A DNA stretch of 64,000 nt from Neostapfia colusana. Taxonomy: Eukaryota > Streptophyta > Magnoliopsida > Poales > Poaceae. Every line of letters starts with the position of its first letter. Within the stretch, counting starts at the first letter, position 1. Below are positions 54,455-64,000 of the stretch, piece by piece. Below the pieces are notes generated by a model. The model was not told the origin of the DNA, searched no databases, and saw only the letters and a list, made by a program, of their open reading frames with translations. The translations under genes were made by a program, and so were the position numbers. The stretch covers positions 29,137,928 through 29,201,927 of the forward strand of contig JASWHV010000001.1 of assembly GCA_030760725.1 (NCBI GenBank), written 5' to 3'.

Positions 54455-56590
54455 CTACTGGCTTTGGAACCTAGAAGCTACGAGCTTGGCGGTGTCGTCC
54501 ACAGTGGACCTGATCACCTCCATCGCCTCTGCAACAGGACCCTGCACCACCGGATCGAGGGAGAAGTTGGGGTCCCAGCTCCGGAAGCACGTGAGCACGT
54601 GCTCCGCCACCTGCTGAGCCAGGGCCTTGCCTTCGGCTTCCAGATCTTCCACAACGACGCCCTCCAGCGCCAGTAGCATTGCTCCGGCCAAGTCCAGCGC
54701 GGGGAGGACTTGGCTCACCTCCTGCACCAGACCTCCCAAGCGCAAGGGGCTGAAGCCAAAGGGTCTATATGCCGTCTCCGCGCGGCCGAGGAAGTCCCAG
54801 ACCTTCTCCGACTCAACAGCGCAGGAAGCTCGGAGCTCCTCCAGTGCATTGGAAGTGGCGGCAAGCTCTCGGGCCAGGTCTTGGTTCGCCAGCTCCTTCT
54901 CCCTGGCAGCCACCTTCTCCTCCTTGGCAGCCACATCAGCAGCACAGCGCTCCAGGGAGGCCTCCTTGGATGAGGCGGCGAGCTCACGCTCACAGACGTC
55001 TTGGATCTGCTTTCCCAAGCGCTCCCGCTCCCCCTCATGGGCTGCCTCGTGGATGGTGAGGTCCCTCTCCTTCGCCTGCAGCTCCTGTTCCCACCGGCCG
55101 AGGATCTCCCGTGCCTCCGAGAGAGCTTCGGTAGGAGCATCGGCTGCAGCATGGAGCTGTCTGGCTTCATCCAGGAGGTCCCGAGCCGCCCTATTGATCC
55201 TCCCGACCGCGGTCCGCTCCGCCTCAACCGCCTCCTCCTTGACCTCCAGGCGCTCCATCCTCGCCCTTGCCTTCTCCTTGGCCGACCGGGTTCTCTCCTT
55301 CAGCAGGTCGCCCCAGTCCCTGAGGCTTTCCCACTTCGCCTTCAGCTTGCTCCACTCCCTAGCAAGTGCCTCCTGCACCTGCTCCATCCCAGAGTATGCT
55401 ACCTTCATGGCCATAGGGAGCGGAACCGCTTCCGACATCTACAACAGAGGACACTCCACAGCCTCCAAAGGCTCGTCGTCCTCCGGCGGAGCAACCACCA
55501 CACCCGCCTACGGAGAAGAAGGAGGTGGATCAGTAGGTTTCCTTGGAGTGGCCGCGCTGCCGCCAAGGATGCCCGTGTATGTCAGCCGGCTAGTCACTAG
55601 GGCCCGAGAGTCAGCGTACCGGGCCGGTCCAGGCGCTGGCCCCGGCGCTCGCTGAGCCTCCAGAACCCCCAGAGGCAAAGGGGATCTAGCCCTTGGGCTG
55701 CTGCGAAGAAGGAGCCGCGCTCTGCGGTGAAGCCCTGTGAGAAAGGAGCTAAAGTCAATCACACAAGCAGAACAGCAGCAAGACTGCAACCTATCCTAAG
55801 GTATGCGTCATACCTGGGTGCCTAGCAGTTCCAGGACCGTGAAGCTTCTTGCGCGGGAGGCTGGAACCACTCGCCCCCGCCGGCTTCAGAGCCAGAGACA
55901 CGTCAGGAGTCTTCCTCACTGCCGTCCTCGGGGCCGAGCTCCATCCAGGTGAGATCGTTCTCCCCTATGTACAACCAGGCAGGCCAGGTGTGTGCTGGAG
56001 GGGAGCGATGCGACACGACAGAAAGTCGGCCAAGACCATCAGCGACGTCAGGTCCTCCTGCACCAAGAACTTGATCCTCTTCAGGAAGGGCTTGTAAGCT
56101 TCCTGCAGGTCGGGAATTTCATCCCCGATAGGATCCTCGCTGACCGGGGGCTGCTTGGCAGCCCTAGGCGTTCATGGACGTCTGTCCGGGCGATCACCCA
56201 ATCCTCCCTCCAGTACTCCCACTTGCCAGGGGAGAAGGGCGCGATGTACGGAGCGAAGTTCTTGCCTCAGTGTTGGATGTAGTAAGCCCCCAGGTGGCTT
56301 GTGCTTCTCTCCGAGGCCAGCAAGACGAAGAACACCAGAATAGCCGCACCGATGGCTGTACGCACAGGAACATCTCGCAGAAGTGCATGAATACTACCAC
56401 TAATGCGAGAGCGTGCGGCGTCAGGTGGTGGAGCTGAAGCCCGTACACCTCCAGCAGCGTCAGCAGGAAGGAGGATGCCGGTAGAGCAAACCCAGCAAGC
56501 ACGTAGGAGGTGAAGAGGACGACTTCGCCAGGCTGCACGCCGGTGAGCGGGTCATCCCGCGGTGAATCCGTCTGTCATACTCAAACGACT
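54455..56590 (-). pseudogene. Antisense PF04195-like reading frame of element C
   Basis: It runs opposite to gag-pol. The N-terminal part (56590-55840) reads, through frameshifts, GEVVLFTSYVLAGFALP, LLEVYGLQLHHLTPHALA, FMHFCEMFL and YIAPFSPGKWEYWREDW. These match the 'putative gypsy type transposon' (Transposase_28, PF04195) proteins found in Tat elements. Intron-like borders lie near 55816 (CAG|GTATGA) and 55742 (TTTCTCACAG). The last frame, 55438-54455 (327 residues), is fully open: about 200 residues of heptad-rich coiled coil, then a helical C-terminal domain (FGFSPLRLGGLVQE, LAQQVAEHVLTCFRSWDPN). It is the longest open frame of the nest. The function is unknown. Confidence 0.8.
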
Positions 56591-57247
56591 GCCAGCCGAG
56601 CAGCCGCCTCACGCGCCCGAGTTCTTCGTCAGTGCGAAGGTGGGAGAAGCGAAGGTTGATCGCTATTGGAGCAAGTGGTGGCTGGATCTAGTTGACCACG
56701 AAAGATTCAAGCGCAAAGGAGGAATATGAAGGGCACAAGGCGCAAGGAAGCTAGTAAGGAAACAATCGCCTTTCGTTGCAAAGTTTCCTTTACTACTCCT
56801 GTGACCCTTGGCAGAGCATCGTGCGCAGCACCTGGGCTATCACCGCCCCCACGCTACCCGCACCTCTAATGACGGGTGGGATCCAGGTCCGTCTGTTAGA
56901 CATTGGGGGACAGGTGGGCCGTGTCTTTTGAAAGAGGCTCGGGCGGTTTCCAAGAAAAGCAACATGACGGAACTGCAATGGTCGTCTCAAGAACCGTCGT
57001 AGTCAAAGCCCAAAAACTGATCCTCGAGCACGTCGCCATGACCCTCCAGTCAAGCACGGTCACGCGACTACTACGCCAAGGTTGTATTGTCGCTTCGACT
57101 GCCAAGTATGGCCACTCGCCCACTATGCCATGGGCGTGCTACCACTTCAACCACCAAGGTGCAAGTTCAAAGCAACCACACGGGAAGGAAAGACGGAGGC
57201 CCCACCTGCTGGATCGTCGCCTCCCCTGACGTGGGCCCAGGGGCCAC
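56591..57247 (+). other. Element C region before the 3' LTR
   Basis: Non-coding. It contains an ATTGGGGGACAGGTGGG motif (about 56900) shared with the duplicated block of E at 61236-61603. It ends in GTGGGCCCAGGGGCCAC, which should be the polypurine tract of C. Confidence 0.6.
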
Positions 57248-57337
57248 TACCGATACCCTACAGACCGGGTACCCCCTTGTGGAGGCTTGAAGAGGCCTGA
57301 AACCCCGCCTCCTTGCTAGGGCAGGCTCTAGCGCCGC

Positions 57338-57740
57338 CACGTGTCCTTGGCTCCGGGCCTGACATCCTCGCCGAGGAGAGCTCTAGAGCAGCCATGTGTC
57401 CTTAGCCCTGGACCTGTCCTCCCTGCTAAGGCGAGGTCTGGTGCTGCCACTTGTCCCCGGGCTCCGGGCCAAACCTCCCCAATGAGGAGGGCTCCGGAGC
57501 TGCCACATGTCCTTGGCCCTAGACCTAGCCTCCCCGCTGAGGCGAGGTCCGGCGCTGCCACGTGTCCCCGGGCTCCGGGACTGACCTCTCCACAGATGAG
57601 GGCTCTGGAGCTGCCACGTGTCCTCGGCCCTAGAAATGGCCTCCCCGGTGAGGCAAGGTCCGACGCTGCCACGTGTCTCTGGGCTCCTGGCCTGACCTTC
57701 CCGCTGAGGAGGGCTCTAGAGCTGCCATGTGTCCCACAAT
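57338..57740 (+). repeat. G-box tandem array in C 3' LTR
   Basis: Eight ~55-bp units. Perfect CACGTG is kept at 57338, 57559, 57615 and 57670; the others are CACATG, CATGTG or CACTTG variants. The C 5' LTR keeps more intact cores. Confidence 0.82.
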
Positions 57741-58133
57741 CCGCCGTGGGCCGCGGGCCTTAGAAGAAAAGGAAAACGTGCGTTGTCCAGTCATGCATTC
57801 AAGACTCGCTCGTTCCCTAGAAGTATGGCGTGCGGCGCACGCCTCCGCCCACTCCTGCCAGTCATTACAGTGACAGGACAGGGCGGTATGTGTGACAACA
57901 ACACAGTGCCGCATAGCTGACCAAGTAGGACGCGACGACAAGACGGGGCCTTCTCCCGCCATCATCAACCACTACTTGGTATGAGGCGCTCGACGTGACA
58001 GGTGGCGCTCCTTAACTCCTTCGACAGCGACACTACAAGTAGATGTAAATACCCTAGATCGTGTATAAGGTACGAACAACCGCGGGGCCACCTGTCGGGT
58101 CCCAGGCCACAGTGTAACTTCCTCGGCCTTAGC

Positions 58134-58141
58134 TATAGAAG
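58134..58141 (+). promoter_or_regulatory. TATA-like box of C 3' LTR
   Basis: TATAGAAG sits in the position of TATAAAAG at 62821 in the E LTR. Confidence 0.5.
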
Positions 58142-58408
58142 GACCGAGGCCGCCTCCGGGAAAAAGGATTGTTCTTCAATCCCTCGATTCCAACTCACTC
58201 ACCCACACTCGCAAGCTCAAGCAATACAACACACACTCCCGTGGACGTAGGGTTTTATGCTCTGGCAACCCAAACCACGTAAATCGCGGTGTTCATCTTG
58301 TCCCTCAAGCTCGATCGATCTAGTGACATTAGCCCCTCCAAACAACGAACCTCTGCGGACTGCTCTAGTAGCGGTACCGGGGGAAGTGTCGCAGGTTACA
58401 CTTTGACA

Positions 58409-59209
58409 ACCGGGTTCAAGCTTTAGTATTCTAAATCGGCTGGGAATGGGATGGCGCAGGTGTTCTAATATATAAGAGTCTCAAAGATGGAGTAGTGGAT
58501 GTTTGAAGATGAGGGGATAGGATCATCTTAATCAAGATAGTTATTGGGGGCATTGTCTTGAACGTCATTAGTGCCTATGCCCCACAAGTTGGGCTCAACA
58601 TGAGTGCTAAGAGGCAATTTTAGGAGGACTTGGATGATATGGTTAGTAGTGTATCGATAACCGAGAAACTCCTCATAGGAGGAGATCTCATTGGTCATGT
58701 GGGTGCGACTAATGTAGGATTTGAGGGAGTACATGAAGGCTTTGGATGCAGCGATAGAAATCGGGAGGGCAAGGGCGTACTAGACTTTGTCATAGCCTAT
58801 GATCTGTTGGTAGCTAAAACCCTCTTTAGGAATAGGCAATCTCATCTAGTGACCTTTAGTAGTGCCCAACACTCTAGCCAGATTGACTTTGTCCTCACTA
58901 GGAGAAGGGATGGACGGGCGTTTTTAGATTGTAAGGTGACCCTGAGGGAGTGTGTTGTGACACAACATAAGTTTGTGGTAGTTGACTTTTGCTTCAACGC
59001 ATGTTCTTTGTAGGACAAATGTGTCAAAATCACAAGAACAAAGTGGTGGAAATTTAAAGGAGAATCACAAGAATCCTTTAAAAACAGGGTGATCATAGAA
59101 GGACTCCGAGGAAAGATGGAGATGCAGATAGTATTAGGGTGAATATGGCAACTCGCATTAGGAAGGTAGCTAGTGAGGTGTTTGGTGTGACAAAAGTAAA
59201 GAAACATGT
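58409..59209 (+). pseudogene. RTE-type LINE endonuclease segment
   Basis: This continues the LINE after the ACCGG duplication. It is an apurinic/apyrimidinic-type endonuclease domain: VISAYAPQVG, the open frame 58630-59013 with IGGDLIGHVG (the usual GDLNGHVG, with Asn changed to Ile), GKGVLDFVIAYDLLVA, SHLVTFSSAQHSSQIDFVL and a final CVVTQHKFVVVDF. A stop at 58621-58623 and later frameshifts kill it. It continues with KWWKFKGESQESF and VASEVFGVTK up to the insertion of E. Order and motifs identify the RTE clade. Confidence 0.85.
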
Positions 59210-60195
59210 TGTTGGTACCCTACAGACCGGGTACCCCCGCGTAGAAGGTAAAAGATAGCCTAGGCCCCACCTCCCTGCTGAGGTGGGACCTGGCGTAGCC
59301 ACGTTTCCTTGGCCTCAAAGGTCAGCCTTGGGGCTTCCACGTGCGCTTGAGTTCCAGAGCCGACACCTGCCCTGGGCTCCAGTCCGACCCTCCCCGCTGA
59401 AGTGAGGTCCGAGGCTGCCATGTGTCGCCCAGCTCAGAACCTCCTCCCTGCTAAGGAAAGCTTCGGAGCTGACACGTGCCCTGGGCTCCGGTCCGAGCCT
59501 CCCCGCTGAGGTGAGGTCCGGGGCTGCCACGTGTCCCATGGCTTAGAGCCTCCTCCCTGCTGAGGAGAGCTCTGGAGCTCACACGTGCCCTGGGCTCTGG
59601 TTTGAGCCTCCCCGCTAAGACAAGGTCCGGAGCTGCCACGTGTATTCGAGCTCCGACACTCCTCCCACATGAGGAGACCTCCGGGGCCGACACGTTCCCT
59701 GGGCTCCGGTCCAAACCTCCCTGCTGAGATGAGGTCTGGAGTTGCCACGTGTCTCGTGGCTCAGAGCCTCCTCCCTGCTGAGGAGAGCACCGGAGCTGAC
59801 CCGTGCCTTGGGCTCCGGCCTGAGCCTCCCCGCTGAGGTGAGGTACGGGGCTGCCACGTGTCTCCTAGCTCAGAGCTTCCTCCCTGCTGAGGAAAGCTCT
59901 GGAGCCGACACGTGCCCTGGGCTCCAGACCGAGCCTCCCCGCTGAGGTGAGGTCCGGGGCTGCCACGTGTCTCCTGGCTCAGAGCCTCCTCCGTGCTGAG
60001 GAAAGCTCCGGAGCTAGCACGTGCCCTGGGCTCCGGTCCGATCCTCCCCGCTGAGGTGAGGTCCGGAGCTACCACGTGTCTCTTAGCTCAGAGCCTCCTC
60101 CCTGCTGAGGAGAGCTCCGGAGCTGACATGTGCCCTAGGCTCCAGCCCAAGCCTCCCCACTGAGGTGAGGTCTAGAGCTGCCATGTGTCTCCCTG
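59210..60195 (+). repeat. Element E left LTR (truncated)
   Basis: It holds the LTR start and the G-box array only. At about 60195 it passes directly into internal sequence (GGAACAAGCTGAAGACAAGG), without the TATA region or LTR end. Confidence 0.78.
59338..60180 (+). repeat. Longest G-box array, E left LTR
   Basis: About sixteen ~54.5-bp units alternate between a GCTGCCACGTGTC form and a GCTGACACGTGCCCTGGGCTCC form, giving a ~109-bp dimer. I count eleven perfect CACGTG cores: 59338, 59473, 59528, 59582, 59637, 59746, 59855, 59909, 59964, 60018 and 60073. The spacing is strikingly regular (54-55 or 109 bp). The dimer form indicates amplification by unequal exchange. Confidence 0.87.
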
Positions 60196-61821
60196 GAACA
60201 AGCTGAAGACAAGGGCCAAACTTCCCTCGGTTCCTTGCGCTACCAAGGACCCGAAAGGAGAAGTAGCCACACTGCCGGAGCGCCCTGGGTCCTTTTGCTG
60301 CTAAGGGCCCGAAGGAACAAGCTCGGGACATCGGCAAAGAGCTACCTACTTCGCCCAAGTCATTTCGGACCTTTGACAAGGGTCTGAAGTCTACATAAAT
60401 AACTTAACATACAAGAATTGAAACAAAGAGTCTTCATTAATGACAGAGTTCCAGCATACAAAGGGAGATGCAAGGCAGCTAAGGAACATAGCAGCTACAA
60501 GTCGAGCAATCTTCTGCTCCATGGCATACTTGGTTGTCCCCCAAGCCAACCTCTACGCAGAGAGACGGTCACCTGCTATAACCCAAGGACGTCCAGGAAA
60601 CATATCAGTCTGACGCCTCAGTTCTTGTCAGACATCACTGGTCTGCTGCACAGTGGTGTTGGGGACATCCAGTGTTGTGTGGGCCAGGCGTCATCGATGG
60701 CAGGCTTTGTTGTCCACAGCAATGCCCAGTGTCGTGTGGGGCATATGTCCTCTAGGCGCCTTGCCGGAGAAGGGCGATCTCCCAGCACCAGAAGAAGGTG
60801 AAGCCTAGGGAGGTCAAGCCTTCCTCCGTCAGGTACCTGATACCCCCCAGAACTGGCGTAGAGACACCCTGCGAATGGGGATCCTGTCCCCGACGGCTTC
60901 CCTTACCATCGGCATACCATTCAGATGGCTTGTCCTTCTATCTGGGACCGTCAAGGAGAAGGACGCCTCGGGGAGCCACACCAAAAGCCGCACACGCACG
61001 AACATCTCGCAAAAGTGGACGAAGATGGCCAACGGTGTAAGGGCATAAGGTGGAAGAGAGTGTTGGGAAGCGGAGGCTTCCAGAGCGCAAGAGGAGGACA
61101 AAGGCCGCATAATGAAGGAGGGTACCACCCAACACCGGAAGGCCTCCTTTTATACACATCCGCAACCTCTGGCAGGGTAACAGGTGCAACGATTGCGCTT
61201 CCACCACAGTATGCCGCGAGCTATTCGCCTAACCCAATGATGGGTAGGACCCAGGTCCACCCGTCAGACATTGGGGGCCGGACGGGTAACCTCTCAGGAA
61301 CATCTGGCGGTTCTCAAGGAGAGCGGTGCGGTAGAGTTGTAGCAACCAACCCGTTGGTTGCCGCAGTAAATTCCCTGAGGCAACCCCTCAAGCACGTCGC
61401 CTCGGCACTCGTCTCCCCCAATGACGGGTAGGACCCAGGTCCAACCGTCAGATACTGGGGGCCAGGCGGGTAACATCTTTGGAACGTCCGGTGGTTCCCG
61501 AGGAGAGCGGTACGGTGGACCTGTAGCGACCAGCCCATTGGTTGCCGCAGTAATTTCCCTGAGGCAATCCCATGAGTGTGTCGTCGTGACTCGTCAATCA
61601 AGAGTAGACATGATGACTCGCTGCCGCTTTGACTGGCGAATACACCCACTACGCCAAGGATGTACAACCTTTTCGTCGCTCAAGTACAACCACTCATCCG
61701 CTACGCAAAAATCCCGCCACCGGTTTTGTTTCCAAAGTGCAGGTTCAAAACCACCACACGGGAGAGATGGATGCCTCACCTGTGGGCTCGTTGCCTCCCC
61801 CGAAATGGGCCCGGGGGCCAC
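60196..61821 (+). other. Element E internal region
   Basis: It corresponds to the 3' part of C between the antisense frame and the LTR. On the minus strand, about 61130-60985, there are decayed traces of the PF04195-like frame (YALTPLAIFVHFCEMFVRV). Blocks near 60235-60330 match 54255-54365. No functional frame remains. It ends in GGGCCCGGGGGCCAC, the likely polypurine tract. Confidence 0.65.
61236..61603 (+). repeat. 184-bp tandem duplication in element E
   Basis: Two copies start at 61236 and 61420 with AATGA(T/C)GGGTAGGACCCAGG. They include ATTGGGGGCCGG.CGGGTAAC, GAGAGCGGT.CGGT and CCTGAGGCAA.CCC. Related single-copy sequence is at 56865-57000 in C, so the duplication is specific to E or its lineage. 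Confidence 0.8.
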
Positions 61822-61909
61822 TATGGGTACCCTGCAGACCAGTACCCCCGGTAGAGGGTAAATGATAGCCTAGGCCCCACCTCTCTGCTGAGGTGGGCTC
61901 TAGCGTAGC

Positions 61910-62407
61910 CACGTGTCCTTGGCCCCGAGGTCAGCCCTGGGGCTGCCACGTGTGCTTGAGTTCCAGAGGCGACACGTGCCGTGGGCTCCGGTCCGAGCCT
62001 CCACACTGAGGTGAGGTCCGGGGCTGCCACGTGTCTCCCGGCTCAGAACCTCCTCCCTGCTAAATAAAGCTTCGGAGCTGACACATGCCTTGGGCTCCGG
62101 TCCAAGCCTCTCCGCTGAGGTGAGGTTTGGGGCTGCCACGTGTCCCCCGACTCAGATCCTCCTCCCTGCTGAGGAGAGCTCTGAAGCTGACACGTCCCCT
62201 GGGTTCCAGTCCGAGCCTCCCCGCTAGGGTGATGTCCGGGGCTGCCACATGTCCCCCGGCTCAGAACCTCCTCCCTGCTGAGAAGAGCTCCGTAGCTGAC
62301 ACGTGCCCTGGGCTCCGGCCTGAGCCTCCCCGCCGAGGTGAGGTCCGGAACTTCCACGTGTCTCCCGGCTCCAAACCCATCGATAAGAGCTCCAAAGTCG
62401 CCACATG
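61910..62407 (+). repeat. G-box tandem array in E right LTR
   Basis: Nine or ten units of the same two forms as in the left LTR. Perfect CACGTG occurs at 61910, 61947, 61973, 62028, 62137, 62300 and 62355. It has fewer units than the left LTR, so copy number has changed between LTRs of one element. Confidence 0.82.
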
Positions 62408-62820
62408 CCCCACGATCCGTCGTGGGCCGTGGGTCGACGAAGTCAAGAAGGAAGTGCACTGTCAGGCTTCGCATTTAAGGCTCGTGCCTTCCCCAGAAGC
62501 ATGGCGCACTACACACGCCCCCGTCTCTGCCCGTTCGCCATTACGGTGACAATACAGGACGACAAGGCGTGATAGCAGTACAGTGCCGCCCAAGGACACG
62601 AAGCCACCCAAGCAGGGCGAGAAGACGTGGCGACAATACATCGTCTTCATCATCACCTGATACACGGACAGGAGTGCTCAGCACGCCAGGCGGCGGGACT
62701 TAACTCCCCTGCTAACTACTCTACTTAGAGGACTAAGCCCTAGATCATGTATAGGGTTCGCATAGTTTCAGGGCCACCTGTCGGGCCCGAAGCCACATTG
62801 TAACCACCCCGACTTTGGAC

Positions 62821-62828
62821 TATAAAAG
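62821..62828 (+). promoter_or_regulatory. TATA box of E right LTR
   Basis: TATAAAAG lies about 420 bp downstream of the last G-box unit. Confidence 0.65.
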
Positions 62829-63089
62829 GATCGGGGTGACCATTCGACAGGGGATTGGTTCTCGGTTCCGCATAGGCACCCTCACAAGCACATACAAGCA
62901 AACAATACGGCAAGCACTCCCGTGGACGTAGGGTATTACGTTCTGGCAGCTCGAACCACGTAAATCTCGATGTTCATCCGCTCCCTCGAGCCCGGTCGCG
63001 TAGGGCGCCAAGACCCCTCCGATCAAAGAACCTCGCGGGCTGCTTCCGTAGCAGGCCGGGGGGAGTGTCGCAGCTCACACACTCCGACA

Positions 63090-64000
63090 CTTGTATATAA
63101 AGACACTTTGTGATGAAATGTGGATGTACAAAAGGCCATTATTGAGAAGGAGTGTTACAAGAGTTGGTATCATGATAGAAGCGCAAGCAACATGCTGAAG
63201 TACAAAGAAGCTAAGAAAAATACAAGGTGAGCTATGAGTAAAGTAAGATGACAAGCCTATGATGAGTTATATGAGAGACTAGAGACGAAAGAAGGTGAAA
63301 GGACATATACAATATGGCAAAAATTCACGAGAGAAAGATCAGAGATTTCAATCAAGTTAAATGCATCAATGATGAGACACATCGCATTCTAGTGAAGGAT
63401 GAAGAGATTAATAGTAGATGATGAGATTACTTTAATGGGCTATTCAACGATGGGGATGGGAGCATTATGTTCGAGTTAGATGACTCCTTTGATGACTCCA
63501 ACAGGCGGTTTGTTCGGTTTCTGCGGAGGATACAAGAGTTTGAGGTTAAGGATGACTTGAAAAGGATGAAAGTAGGAAAGGCCCTCGGCCCTGATGATGT
63601 TCCTATTGAGGTGTGAAGATGCCTCGGGGACGTGGCAATAGTATGGCTCACAAAGATATTCAACCACATTTTGCAGTCAAACTAAAAGCCTGAAGAGTGT
63701 AGGAAAAGTATAATAGTGCCAACCTTCAAGAATAAAGGAGGTATTCAAAGTTGTACTAATTATTGAGGGATTAAACTTATGAGTCATACTATGAAGCTTT
63801 AGAAGAGAGTGATTGAACATCGCTTGAGGGAGTGAGCAATGTCACTAAAAACCAATTTGATTTATGCCTTGGAGATCTACTATGGAGGCGATTTTCTTGC
63901 CTTGTCAGCTTATGGAGAAATATAGGGAGCAAAAGAAGGACCTACATATGGTGTTCATTGACTTGGAGAAGGCGTATGACAAGATACCAAGGCCGGTCAT
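63090..64000 (+). pseudogene. RTE-type LINE linker and reverse transcriptase start
   Basis: It continues the LINE after E. Read through several frameshifts it shows the RTE linker (SWYHDRSASNMLKYKEAKKN, AYDELYERLETKEG), then FELDDSFDDSNRRF, KVGKALGPDDVPIEV, CTNY.GIKLMSHTMKL, RSTMEA and MVFIDLEKAYDKIPRPV at the window end. The last block is the first catalytic-Asp region of the LINE RT. The YADD box and the 3' end lie beyond the window. Confidence 0.83.

Larger units (their letters stand above)
3516..58408 (+). mobile_element. Element C: Tat-type Ty3/gypsy retrotransposon, heavily interrupted
   Basis: The element starts TGTCGGTACC and ends TTTGACA, and is flanked by a perfect 5-bp duplication ACCGG (3511-3515 and 58409-58413) inside the LINE. 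Own sequence: 5' LTR 3516-4071 plus 33508-33610, gag-pol 36758-41447 plus 52118-52650, a long 3' region with an antisense reading frame, and the 3' LTR 57248-58408. Two RNase H domains and the antisense frame place it in the Tat lineage (RIRE2/Grande-like). Nested within it are A, a copia remnant, D and a hAT-like element. The end of the 5' LTR, the primer-binding site and the gag start are lost at the copia junction. Confidence 0.85.
57248..58408 (+). repeat. Element C 3' LTR (1.16 kb)
   Basis: It runs from a mutated TGTCGGTACC (here TACCGATACC) to TTTGACA, followed by the ACCGG duplication. It aligns with 3516-4071 and 33508-33610, and with the E LTR 61822-63089. It shows the complete order: G-box array, mid part, TATA-like TATAGAAG, GC-rich end with GTGGACGTAGGGTTTTA. 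Confidence 0.87.
59210..63089 (+). mobile_element. Element E: deleted Tat-type element inside the LINE
   Basis: It begins TGTTGGTACC and ends CTCCGACA, flanked by CATGT (59205-59209) and CTTGT (63090-63094), 4 of 5 bases alike. It has a left LTR truncated near 60195, a 1.6 kb internal region derived only from the 3' end of a C-like element, and a complete right LTR. All of gag-pol is missing. Two large-scale deletions, or mobilisation as a non-autonomous derivative, would explain it. Confidence 0.8.
61822..63089 (+). repeat. Element E right LTR (1.27 kb, complete)
   Basis: It runs from TATGGGTACC (mutated TGTTGGTACC) to CTCCGACA. It is the only Tat-type LTR here with a good TATA box, TATAAAAG at 62821-62828. 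It aligns with the C 3' LTR downstream of the array. Confidence 0.82.

Noticed and set aside
54627..55655. 342-codon plus-strand frame opposite the antisense element frame
   Set aside because: It is a shadow of the GC-rich coiled-coil coding sequence on the minus strand. Only the minus-strand reading gives family motifs.

Overview
The window is plant nuclear DNA, almost certainly from a grass (Poaceae). It has one recognisable host gene, a two-exon PLASTID DIVISION1 (PDV1) homologue on the minus strand at 1054-2698. The remaining ~61 kb is a stack of nested retrotransposons. The grass assignment rests on the GC-rich first exon of PDV1 and on the element families present (Tekay-type chromoviruses with 2.7-4 kb LTRs, a Tat-type Ty3/gypsy element with an antisense reading frame, a SIRE-like copia element, an RTE-type LINE, a Tourist-like MITE and hAT-type elements). 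No species can be named from sequence alone.

Layout, outermost first. (0) An RTE-clade LINE on the plus strand begins near 3019 and runs off the right edge; it survives as 3019-3515, 58409-59209 and 63090-64000. (1) Element C, a Tat-type gypsy element on the plus strand, sits in the LINE at 3516-58408 with a perfect 5-bp target-site duplication (ACCGG). Element E, a 3.9 kb internally deleted Tat relative, sits in the LINE at 59210-63089 (CATGT/CTTGT). (2) Inside C lie element A (Tekay-type chromovirus, plus, 4072-33507), a minus-strand SIRE-like copia remnant (33611 to about 36757), element D (a gag-less relative of A, minus, 41448-52117, CAAGG/CAGGG) and an AT-rich hAT-like element (about 53350-53813). 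(3) Inside A lies element B, another Tekay-like chromovirus (plus, 10635-27819). A small hAT element (47697-48270, perfect 8-bp duplication) lies inside D. (4) Inside the 3' LTR of B lies F, a minus-oriented solo LTR (24327-27608, perfect duplication GAGGG). The deepest path is LINE > C > A > B > F.

All retroelement genes are broken by stops, frameshifts or deletions, so nothing in the nest looks autonomous now. The domain order is still readable: gag, protease, reverse transcriptase (RT), RNase H (RH), integrase (IN) and a C-terminal chromodomain-like segment in A, B and D; gag, protease, RT, two RNase H domains and IN in C.

The most interesting non-standard signals are these. (i) A dense run of perfect stem-loops lies in the leader of element B (14689-15445), followed by three ~194-bp diverged repeats. 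(ii) Tandem ~54-bp arrays carrying the G-box core CACGTG fill the upstream LTR regions of C, E and the unrelated LTR F. (iii) An extra pre-gag reading frame is shared by A and D. (iv) The 5' LTR of A is chimeric, carrying ~840 bp of B-like LTR. (v) A PF04195-like antisense reading frame with a possible intron lies downstream of pol in C. (vi) A possible orphan coding exon lies just downstream of PDV1.
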